DNA of 64,000 nucleotides, taken from positions 372,001 to 436,000 of the forward strand of contig NZ_JARVWP010000006.1 in NCBI RefSeq assembly GCF_029846235.1. Reading direction: 5' to 3'. Shown here one piece after another: positions 56,101 to 62,417 of the stretch. The notes under the pieces were generated by a model that saw nothing but the letters and a program-made list of their open reading frames with translations, was not told the origin of the DNA and did not search any database. Position numbers and translations under genes: made by a program. The number at the start of each line of letters is the position of its first letter. Position 1 is the first letter of the stretch. The stretch comes from Bradyrhizobium sp. CER78. Lineage in GTDB: Bacteria; Pseudomonadota; Alphaproteobacteria; Rhizobiales; Xanthobacteraceae.

Positions 56101-56317
56101 CGATGCGCGGCAGCACCGCGGCGTCGGAATCGAGCACGTCGAGGAAGATTTCGCGCGCCAGCCGTCCGGCGCGGCGGGTCGGCAGATAGAGCGTGGCGTT
56201 GGCGAGCTTGGCCGGATCGTTGCGCGCCTCGAATCCCGCCACCAGGCGGCCGTCGACCAGCGCCGCAATCACGGTGCGCAGGAACGGCGCGGAAACGGGA
56301 ACGCTGAAAACGCGCAT
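53171..56317 (-). CDS. addB: double-strand break repair protein AddB (alphaproteobacterial type)
   Basis: The 1048-residue protein begins MRVFSVPVSAPFLRTVIAALVDGRLV. The C-terminal nuclease domain has RGSAIHESLGEF and the active-site strand DDGSFAILDYKTGQPPTGKQ. The N-terminal helicase-like half lacks a Walker A (no GxGKT/S), and the protein contains no cysteine at all, so the Fe-S cluster of Bacillus AddB cannot form. This fits the divergent alphaproteobacterial AddB. Start 56317 is used because the upstream codons (to 56374) are Arg-rich shadow. It overlaps addA. Confidence 0.93.
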   Translation of the reverse strand: MRVFSVPVSAPFLRTVIAALVDGRLVAGFEARNDPAKLANATLYLPTRRAGRLAREIFLDVLDSDAAVLPRIVALGEIDEDELAFADQGDDVGGAALLEIPPRLGELERRLTLAHLVAAWAKTPVSAPLVVGGPASTLQLAGDLARLMDDMVTRGVDWRALDRLVPDQLDKYWQHSLDFLRIARDAWPNYLKEIGRIEPAARRDLLIEAEAARLTAHPTGPVIAAGSTGSMPATAKFLHAVAKLPNGAVVLPGLDTDLDEDSWDTIGGERGDDGRFTTPPSSNHPQFAMHALLDRFGIKRRDVESLAEPAPLGREVLVSETMRPSTATAQWHDRLERPEIAARISAGMTNLTVVEAPNPEMEALAIAVAMREARHLGKSAALVTPDRALARRVMASLTRWKLEFDDSGGDALIETPAGVFARLAAEAAANGLEPPTLLALLKHPLLRLGYAHGALTHAIEVLEIALLRGTRPQAGTGGLARDFARFRAELVKLHGGETSSLHAMESRARLRDNELNQAQDLITRLQAALAPLEGMASSKPYDFAELAARHREALIALSADQNGVALVFEERAGASLASAFDELLARQQPSGLMTPLADYPEVFQTAFADRMVRRPESARAQLNIFGQLEARLTESDRVILGGLVEGVWPPAPRIDPWLSRPMRHELGLDLPERRIGLSAHDFAQLLGHDEVILTHAAKVGGAPAVASRFLHRLEAVAGEARWKAATSAGEIYVQYAAELDRPDKVEPIPQPEPRPPREARPLKMSVTAIEDWLRDPYTIYARYILRLDPLDPVDMPLSAADRGSAIHESLGEFTQTYADALPDDIRGALRDIGAKHFAPLMERPEARALWWPRFQRIAAWFAEWEQARRVSIDAINAEIRGEIGIPLDDARTFTLSARADRIERRDDGSFAILDYKTGQPPTGKQVRMGLSPQLTLEAAILREGGFADIPADSSVGDLVYVRLSGNNPPGEQRSLELKIKTNDTPQPPDEAADAARRKLEALIRAFDDESQAYTSLNLSMWANRYGAYDDLARIKEWSAAGGLGIEEW

Positions 56318-56397
56318 GGGCTGCCTTGTTCGAATCAGGCGCCAATATAGGAAGCGGCGGCGGTCGTTAGCCACCCCTGCGGGTCAGCCATGACAGC

Positions 56398-57318
56398 TCA
56401 ATGTCGTAGCGGGCCCGCGCAGCGATCGACGGCATCCAGGAACCAGCGTAGCGCAGGATCCTGCGCGGCGCGGCTGGTATGGATCAGGTCGATCGCGAAG
56501 GCGGGGATCTCGATCGGCGGCATCACGACGGCAATGTCGGCAAGCTTCGTAAAGCGCCGGGCGACGCGCTCCGCCATCGTGGCGATGAGATCGGTGCCGG
56601 CCACGGCGAATGGAACGGCCACCACATGCGCAAGCGTCACGGCGAGGCGCCGCTTCAACCCGTGGCGCGCCAGCAACGCGTCGATCACGCTCGGCAGGCC
56701 GTCGCCGCCGGCCGCCGAGAACAGCGCGTGCGGCAGGGTCGCATAGTCCTCCAGGCCGAGAGCCTCCGACCGGCTCGCGCGCACGGCGTCGCGAATGCAG
56801 ACGAAGCGTTCCTCGAACAGGCGGTGCCGGACACAGCGCGGCGTCTCCGGCAGATGGCCGCCGATCAGCGCATCGAGCTCGCCGCGCTCGAGCTTTGCCA
56901 GCGCCACCGTCGCATCGGTCAGCGGGCGCACGGCAAGGTCGATGCCCGGGGCTTCCATGCGCAACAGCCGGGTCAGTTCCGGCACCAGAACGAGATCGCC
57001 ATAGTCGGTCGCGGCGATGGTGATGCGCCGTCGCGCGGTGGCCGGATCGAAACTCCGGTCGGGCACCAGTGCGCCCCGGATCTGCCGCAGCGCCTCGCCG
57101 ATCGGGCCCGCCAGCGCGAGCGCTTTTTCGGTCGGCTGCATGCCCGCGCCGGCGCGCAGGAACAGTTCGTCCGCAAACAGCGCGCGCAGCCTGCGCAGCG
57201 CGCTGCTCATCGACGGCTGGGCGAGGCCAATGCGTTCGGCCGCGCGGGTGACGTGGCGCTCCTCCATCAGCGCCTCGAAGGCGACCAGCAGGTTGAGATC
57301 GACGGTGGCTAAATTCAT
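56398..57318 (-). CDS. LysR-family transcriptional regulator
   Basis: The 306-residue regulator begins MNLATVDLNLLVAFEALMEERHVTRAAERIGLAQPSMSSALRRLRALFADELFLRAG, a typical LysR HTH with NodD/SyrM-like spacing, followed by the two-lobed effector domain (ITIAATDYGDLVLVPELTRLL onward). It is divergent from the BASS-like transporter with about 90 bp between, so it probably controls it. The gap is AT-rich (ATAATAATAATCG) but a clear T-N11-A palindrome was not settled on. The inducer is unknown. Confidence 0.92.
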   Translation of the reverse strand: MNLATVDLNLLVAFEALMEERHVTRAAERIGLAQPSMSSALRRLRALFADELFLRAGAGMQPTEKALALAGPIGEALRQIRGALVPDRSFDPATARRRITIAATDYGDLVLVPELTRLLRMEAPGIDLAVRPLTDATVALAKLERGELDALIGGHLPETPRCVRHRLFEERFVCIRDAVRASRSEALGLEDYATLPHALFSAAGGDGLPSVIDALLARHGLKRRLAVTLAHVVAVPFAVAGTDLIATMAERVARRFTKLADIAVVMPPIEIPAFAIDLIHTSRAAQDPALRWFLDAVDRCAGPLRH

Positions 57319-57409
57319 TACGGCAATAGTGGTCATAATAATAATCGATTTCAACAATGATCTGGACAGGCCTAGGGTCGTTGCAGATACGACGACGAGG
57401 CCGGAAAAT

Positions 57410-58318
57410 TTGGCACGATCATTTGCGAGACTGATGCCGCGCGGGCCGACGTTGCTGATCATCGGCGTGCTGGCGGGCCTGATCTTTCCGGCCCTGGCGG
57501 ACGGCGTGCGCCCGCTGATGGCGGCCGCGATCTTTGTTCTTGTGCTCGGCACCTTCCTCCAGATCGACGGTGAGGCGTTCCGACGCGCCTTGCGGCGGCC
57601 GCTGGTCTGGCTGCTGTTGCCGGCGGTCGCAATGCTGGTCTGTCCGCTTGCGGTCGGTTTCGCGGCGCGCGGCGCCGGATTTGCGCCGGAGCTTATCGTC
57701 GCGCTGGTGCTGTCGGTCTGCGCGCCGCCGTCGAGCGGCACCGCAGCGGTCGCGCGCATGCTCGGCTTCGATGCCACCGTTCCGCTCGCCGTGACGCTGC
57801 TGTCGATGGCGTTGGCCCCGGTCACCGTGCCGTTGATCGCAGCAGGATTTGCCGGCCTTGCGCTCGATCCGCTGGCGCTCGCTGGGCGGTTGGCGCTGCT
57901 GGTCGGCGGCGCCGGCGCGCTGGCGTTCCTGCTGCGCCGTCAGGCCGCGGCACAATTGGTGCAGCATGCGCGCCTGATCGACGCCCTGGTGCTTGCCTCG
58001 CTGCTGCTGTTCGCAATTGCCACCATGGCCGGGGTGCGTGCGCAGATCGAGGCGCAGCCGATCGCTGCGGCGACCTGCGTCGGCCTTGCCTTCGCCTGCA
58101 ATCTCGCCTTGCAAGGGCTGGGCGCGCTGCTCACGCCGGGCTCGCTCGCCGAGCGGTTGACCACGGGACTCATTCTCGGCAACCGCAATGTCGGATTGGT
58201 CTGGTCGGCGATGGGCGCGACGGTGTCGCCGATGACGGCGCTGTTCTTCGCGGCGACACAGTTTCCGATCTACATGACGCCGCGCCTGATCGAGATGCTC
58301 GTCCGTCGCGAGCGATAA
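57410..58318 (+). CDS. BASS/SBF-like membrane transporter
   Basis: The 302-residue protein has about nine to ten hydrophobic segments, beginning LIIGVLAGLIFPALADGVRPLMAAAIFVLVLGTFLQIDG. It contains VALVLSVCAPPSSGTAAVARMLGFDATVPLAVTLLS and TTGLILGNRNVGLVWSAMGA, patterns like the crossover helices of bile-acid:sodium symporter (BASS) proteins. TTG 57410 or ATG 57434 may start it. It is divergent from a LysR regulator and 15 bp before DUF2891, so the three probably form one regulated unit. The substrate is unknown. Confidence 0.72.
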   Translation: MARSFARLMPRGPTLLIIGVLAGLIFPALADGVRPLMAAAIFVLVLGTFLQIDGEAFRRALRRPLVWLLLPAVAMLVCPLAVGFAARGAGFAPELIVALVLSVCAPPSSGTAAVARMLGFDATVPLAVTLLSMALAPVTVPLIAAGFAGLALDPLALAGRLALLVGGAGALAFLLRRQAAAQLVQHARLIDALVLASLLLFAIATMAGVRAQIEAQPIAAATCVGLAFACNLALQGLGALLTPGSLAERLTTGLILGNRNVGLVWSAMGATVSPMTALFFAATQFPIYMTPRLIEMLVRRER

Positions 58319-58333
58319 GGAGAATACCGCACC

Positions 58334-59347
58334 ATGCGCGAGACGATCCTGACCGAACAGCTCGCCGTCCGTTTCGCGCGCATCGCGCTCGGCCACGTCA
58401 CGCGCGAATATCCGAACAAGCCGGATCACGTGCTGGCCGGGCCGCAGGATGCGCGCACGCCGCGCGAGCTGCATCCGGTGTTCTTCGGCAGCTACGACTG
58501 GCACTCCTGCGTCCACAGCTATTGGATGCTCGCCCGGCTGTTGCGCCGCTATCCGGCATCCGAAGTAGCAGATGATATCCGCGCTCTGTTCGACGCGCAG
58601 TTCGTTGTCGAGAAGATCGCAGCCGAGTGCGCCTATCTCGCGGCCCCGACCGCGCGCGGCTTCAAGCGGCCTTACGGCTGGGGCTGGCTGTTGAAGCTTG
58701 CGGCAGAGCTCGCGCTGCTCGACGACGTCGGCTGGCACGAGCAAATCGCACCGCTTGCCGCAATCTTCGCGCAGCGGTTTCGCGATTTCCTGCCGCTCGC
58801 CACCTATCCGGTGCGGGTCGGCACGCATTTCAACACCGCGTTCGGGCTGCGCATGGCCGCCGACTACGCCGCGGCGACGCAGGACGATGCGCTCGGTGCG
58901 CTGCTGCGCGAGACCGCGCTGCGCTGGTACGGCGCCGATCAGGATTGTCCCGCCTGGGGCGAGCCGAGCGGCGACGACTTCCAGTCGTCTGCGCTGATCG
59001 AAGCGGAATGCATGCGGCGGCTGCTCGCGCCCGGCGACTTCCTGCCCTGGTTCGACCGCTTCCTGCCGCACCTCGCGCAACGCGAACCCGCAACCTTGTT
59101 TCGGCCCGCCACGGTGACCGATCGCACCGATGGCAAGCTTGCGCATCTCGATGGGCTCAATCTCAGCCGGGCGTGGTGCTGGCGTGCGCTGGCCGGTGCG
59201 TTGCCGCAAGCCGATGCGCGTCGACCGATTCTGCTGGACGCTGCGCGACGCCATCTCGACGCCGGCCTGCCGCATATTGCCGGCGACTATATGGGCGAGC
59301 ATTGGCTGGCGAGCTTTGCGGTGCTCGCGATCGACGCCGATGATTGA
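58334..59347 (+). CDS. DUF2891 family protein
   Basis: The 337-residue protein has the conserved HPVFFGSYDWHSCVHSYWMLARLLRRYP block, then FKRPYGWGWLLKLAAEL, HFNTAFGLRMAADYA and CPAWGEPSGDDFQSSALIEAECMRR, all recurring patterns of DUF2891. The helical, Trp/His-rich sequence resembles alpha/alpha toroid enzymes, so a carbohydrate-related activity is conceivable but not shown. No signal peptide. It is co-directional with the BASS-like transporter. Confidence 0.85.
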   Translation: MRETILTEQLAVRFARIALGHVTREYPNKPDHVLAGPQDARTPRELHPVFFGSYDWHSCVHSYWMLARLLRRYPASEVADDIRALFDAQFVVEKIAAECAYLAAPTARGFKRPYGWGWLLKLAAELALLDDVGWHEQIAPLAAIFAQRFRDFLPLATYPVRVGTHFNTAFGLRMAADYAAATQDDALGALLRETALRWYGADQDCPAWGEPSGDDFQSSALIEAECMRRLLAPGDFLPWFDRFLPHLAQREPATLFRPATVTDRTDGKLAHLDGLNLSRAWCWRALAGALPQADARRPILLDAARRHLDAGLPHIAGDYMGEHWLASFAVLAIDADD

Positions 59348-59396
59348 CGACGGAGTCGATGAGGTCAGGCTGAGCTGGAGCGGCGTCGAAGGTTCA

Positions 59397-59541
59397 CCTC
59401 TCCCTTGGGAGAGGTCGATTTGCGCAGCAAATCGGGTGAGGGGTTACGGTTTATCGAGAGAGCAAGAGCCCTCACCCGGATTGCACTGGACGATGCTTCG
59501 CATCGCCAGGCGCAATCCGACCTCTCCCCAACGGGGAGAGG
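59397..59541. repeat. paired inverted repeats, locus C
   Basis: The left copy (59397-59443) is CCTCTCCC-TT-GGGAGAGG, a GATTTGC/GCAAATC stem and GGGTGAGGGG. The right copy (59469-59541) is inverted: CCCTCACCCGG, a longer GATTGC..GCAATC stem and CCTCTCCCC-AA-CGGGGAGAGG. The two are 25 bp apart. Same family as loci A and B. Confidence 0.85.
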
Positions 59542-59587
59542 TGAACGGAGACCGCGCCAAGCCGATTTAACGAGAACTCATCCCGCC

Positions 59588-60334
59588 TTACGCGACGCTT
59601 TCCAGGTAGGCCTCTTCCGCGGCCTGGATCGCGTCGGGAGTTCCGACATGCATCCAGACGCCGTCGAGGCGCAGGCCGAACAGGCGTTCCTGCTCGTTGG
59701 CGCGATCGAACATCTTGGTCAGCGAGAACTCGCCGGCCGGCGCGTCCGCGAACAGCGCGGGCGACATGATCGCGGCGCCGGCATAGACGAACGGCACCAC
59801 CTGGTTTTCCCGCCGCTTGCGCAGCGCGCCGTCCGGCAACATCGAATAGTCGCCGCGGCCGCTATAGCCGATGCTCGAGGCGGTCGGCGCCATCAGCAGC
59901 AGGATATCCATCCGCGCCGGATCGAAGGTCTCGGCCAGCCGCGCCAGATTGGAGCGCACGCCGTCGATCCACATCGTGTCGGCATTGAGATGGAAGAACG
60001 GCGCATCGCCGAGCAGCGGCAGCGCCTTCACGACCGCGCCGCCGGTGCCGAGCACCTGGTCGCGCTCGTCGGAGATGATCACATGCGGGCGGCTGCGGGG
60101 CTTGACGTGCTCGATGATCTGGTCGGGCAAATAATGCACGTTGACCACCGCTTCGCTGACGCCGGCGCCGGCGAGCTTGTCGAGCACATGGTCGAGCAGC
60201 GGCTGGCCGGCGACGCTGACTAGCGGCTTCGGCATCGTGTTGGTCAGCGGGCGCATGCGCACGCCGAGGCCCGCAGCGAGCACCATGGCTTTATGGGGAG
60301 TGACGGGCATTTTCCGGATATTCTCGGTCATCAT
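59588..60334 (-). CDS. murU: nucleotidyltransferase, MurU-like (N-acetylmuramate-1-P uridylyltransferase)
   Basis: The 248-residue sugar-nucleotidyltransferase begins MMTENIRKMPVTPHKAMVLAAGLGVRMRPLTNTMPKPLVSVAGQPLLDHVL, with the signature LAAGLGxRMRPLT and catalytic Lys in MPKPL. NADTMWIDGV holds the metal Asp. It lies in the same block as an AmgK-type kinase domain, so conversion of MurNAc-1-phosphate to UDP-MurNAc in peptidoglycan recycling is likely. Internal ATG at 60310 is an alternative start. Confidence 0.85.
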   Translation of the reverse strand: MMTENIRKMPVTPHKAMVLAAGLGVRMRPLTNTMPKPLVSVAGQPLLDHVLDKLAGAGVSEAVVNVHYLPDQIIEHVKPRSRPHVIISDERDQVLGTGGAVVKALPLLGDAPFFHLNADTMWIDGVRSNLARLAETFDPARMDILLLMAPTASSIGYSGRGDYSMLPDGALRKRRENQVVPFVYAGAAIMSPALFADAPAGEFSLTKMFDRANEQERLFGLRLDGVWMHVGTPDAIQAAEEAYLESVA

Positions 60335-60443
60335 CTCTCATGCGCCGATCATATCACGGCGATTCGGCAAGCACATCAATCAGACGCCATAGTCATGAGA
60401 CATGACGGCCGTAAGACGGCAATAACGACGACCCCTTGTTGAA

Positions 60444-60487
60444 GCATGATCTTGCCGGAAAACCGTCTCCACTTTTCCGGATCATGC
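60444..60487. repeat. GCATGATC-type inverted repeat
   Basis: GCATGATC at the left and GATCATGC at the right, with CCGGAAAA-CCG and CTTTTCCGG inside, form an imperfect hairpin between the PilZ gene and murU. This motif is a common Bradyrhizobium repeat and may act as a terminator. Confidence 0.7.
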
Positions 60488-60488
60488 T

Positions 60489-60839
60489 CTAGACGTCGGC
60501 TTGCGCACCGCGTCTGGCAGTTTTCTTCTTCTTGTCGCCTTGTTTGAGGAAGTTGACGCCAATCTGGTCGCCATTGACCCATGCCAACTCGCAGCGGCGA
60601 TAGGCCAATCCTGTGGACGACAGCAGCAGAAAAAACTCCTTGAGGGCCAGGCCCTCGACCGAACCCTCGACGGTCAGCTTGGCGCCCGTCTCGGACACGT
60701 CTTCCATGGTGCAGTCGCGCCGCCAGGTGCCGTCGATGCCCATCATGTGCGCGGCTATGCCGCGCTCAAACGTGACACGATCGCCCCTGCGTCGTTCCGT
60801 CCCCATCGTGTAGTCCCGCTCCCGATCCGGCCGCGCCAT
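60489..60839 (-). CDS. PilZ domain protein (c-di-GMP receptor candidate)
   Basis: The 116-residue single-domain protein has both c-di-GMP motifs: RRRGDR (RxxxR, near residue 16) and DVSETGAKL (DxSxxG, about 47-55). The C-terminus is Lys-rich (DKKKKTARRG). It could be an adaptor that couples c-di-GMP to motility or to surface polysaccharide. ATG 60839 and 60806 (MGTERRRGDRV) are both possible; the second leaves the domain intact. It lies between murU and tsaE-amgK but is not obviously in the same operon. Confidence 0.88.
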   Translation of the reverse strand: MARPDRERDYTMGTERRRGDRVTFERGIAAHMMGIDGTWRRDCTMEDVSETGAKLTVEGSVEGLALKEFFLLLSSTGLAYRRCELAWVNGDQIGVNFLKQGDKKKKTARRGAQADV

Positions 60840-60893
60840 GGATGAGGTGCGGACTCTGCGAGCTTAGGGGACGCAAGGCTAATAACCCGTAAA

Positions 60894-62417
60894 CTAAGGT
60901 ACTGGGGGAGGGACGTTGGCTGTGTACCAGATGCGGAACGTCGTCAGCGCCGGATGGGCGAGCGAGCGCTCGAGATAGGTCCAGATCCGCGGCTGGTGCT
61001 TGAGATATTGCGGCTTGCCGTCGCGGCGGTTGAGCCGCGCAAAGGTGCCGAGCAGGCGGGTATTCCGCTGCGCCGACATGATCGCATAGAGCTCGGCGAA
61101 GCCGGCCGGATCGAAGCTCTCGTCGGTGGCGCGCCGCGCCTTGATGTAGCGGGTCAGGAGCGACAGTTCGAGCTGCTCGGGCACGTCGATCCGCGCGTCC
61201 TGCAGCAGCGACACCACGTCATAGGCCGCGGGACCGAGCAGCGCGTCCTGGAAGTCGATGATGCCGACGCGCAGGATGCCGGTGCGCTCGGCAAGCCAGA
61301 TGATATTCGGGGAATGGAAGTCGCGGATCACCCAGGTCTGCGGCGCCGCGGCGGGCTTTTCCAGGAGGCCGCGCCACATCCCGAGGAATTCGGTGCGCAG
61401 CTCCTCGCTCGGCTGCGCGCCGCGGTCGGGCAAATACCATTCCAGCATCAGCCCGATCTCGATCAGCCAGGCGTCGATATCGAACACCGGGATGTCGTAG
61501 CTCTCGTCTGCCGTCAGCGGCAGCGTGTCGGGGAGTGCCTCGCGATGCAGCGCCGCCAGCATGTCGACGGCGGCCTCGTAACGCTCGGCGATCGGCCGCG
61601 GCGGATCGCCCTCGATGATGCCTTCGGCGCCGAGATCCTCGGTGATGAGGAAGCCCGATTCGAGATCGATGTGGCGGATCGCCGGTGCAGAGAAGCCATG
61701 TTTGCGCAGGCCGTTGCCGATCGCGACGAAGGGCCGCACGTCTTCGGCGAGATGCACCGCGGCGCTGTAGGAGCTGCCGTTGTAGATCGCCGGGCCGTCG
61801 GGACGGCGCGGCGAGTTCATCAGGATGACGCTGCCGTCGTCGTTGCGCAGCCGCGCATAGGAGCGCGTCGAGGCATCGCCGGGCATGCGCTCGCGCCGCG
61901 CGTTGAGGAAGCCTGCGCGATCGAGGAACTGGCGCAGCTCGTTGAGCCGCGCGACCTTCGCCGCGGCCTTGCCATAGCCGGTGATCTCGGCGGCGCGCGC
62001 GGCCGATCCGAGCGCCGGGCGGTGGCTGAACGCGATGTCGATGCGGTCAGTGGGCATCGCGTCGGGCGCGCGTTCCGGCCACTCGATCAGCGCGACGATG
62101 TCGTCGGGCAGCGGCGACAGCCCGATCTCCTCGAGTTCGCTGGCGTCATTGATGCGGTAGAGATCGGCATGAACCAGCGGAAACGGCGGCAGCTCGTAGC
62201 TCTGCGCCAGCGTGAAGGTCGGGCTCGGCACTTCCAGCGTATCGTCGGCGGCGAGGTAGCGGATCAGCGCGCGGGCGGCCGCGGTCTTGCCGGCGCCGAG
62301 GTCGCCCGACAGCGTGACGACGTCGCCGGCGCCGATCAAGAGCGCAAGGTCGGCCATCAGCTCTGACGTCGCGGTTTCGTTCGCGAGCGCCACCGAGAAT
62401 GTCGAGGTCGCCGTCAT
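60894..62417 (-). CDS. tsaE: TsaE-AmgK fusion: t6A ATPase plus aminoglycoside-type phosphotransferase
   Basis: The 507-residue protein has two domains. Residues 1-150 are TsaE: P-loop GDLGAGKT (38-45), SPTFTLAQSYE and LIEWPERAPDAMP, an ATPase needed for t6A modification of tRNA. Residues about 160-507 are an APH/AmgK-like kinase (ITEDLGAEG, VIRDFHSPNIIWL with catalytic Asp, GIIDFQDALLGPAAYDVVSLL), which in other bacteria phosphorylates MurNAc in peptidoglycan recycling. A murU-like gene follows on the same strand. The ATG overlaps the divL stop (ATGA). Confidence 0.93.
   Translation of the reverse strand: MTATSTFSVALANETATSELMADLALLIGAGDVVTLSGDLGAGKTAAARALIRYLAADDTLEVPSPTFTLAQSYELPPFPLVHADLYRINDASELEEIGLSPLPDDIVALIEWPERAPDAMPTDRIDIAFSHRPALGSAARAAEITGYGKAAAKVARLNELRQFLDRAGFLNARRERMPGDASTRSYARLRNDDGSVILMNSPRRPDGPAIYNGSSYSAAVHLAEDVRPFVAIGNGLRKHGFSAPAIRHIDLESGFLITEDLGAEGIIEGDPPRPIAERYEAAVDMLAALHREALPDTLPLTADESYDIPVFDIDAWLIEIGLMLEWYLPDRGAQPSEELRTEFLGMWRGLLEKPAAAPQTWVIRDFHSPNIIWLAERTGILRVGIIDFQDALLGPAAYDVVSLLQDARIDVPEQLELSLLTRYIKARRATDESFDPAGFAELYAIMSAQRNTRLLGTFARLNRRDGKPQYLKHQPRIWTYLERSLAHPALTTFRIWYTANVPPPVP

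Noticed and set aside
53810..56350. 846-codon plus-strand open frame opposite addB
   Set aside because: Arg/Gly/Gln-rich composition, no family motif and complete overlap with addB, whose nuclease motif is clear.
57419..59302. 627-codon minus-strand open frame opposite the BASS-like and DUF2891 genes
   Set aside because: Composition is Arg/Gln/Asp-rich nonsense typical of antisense frames; the plus-strand genes have coherent TM segments and family blocks.
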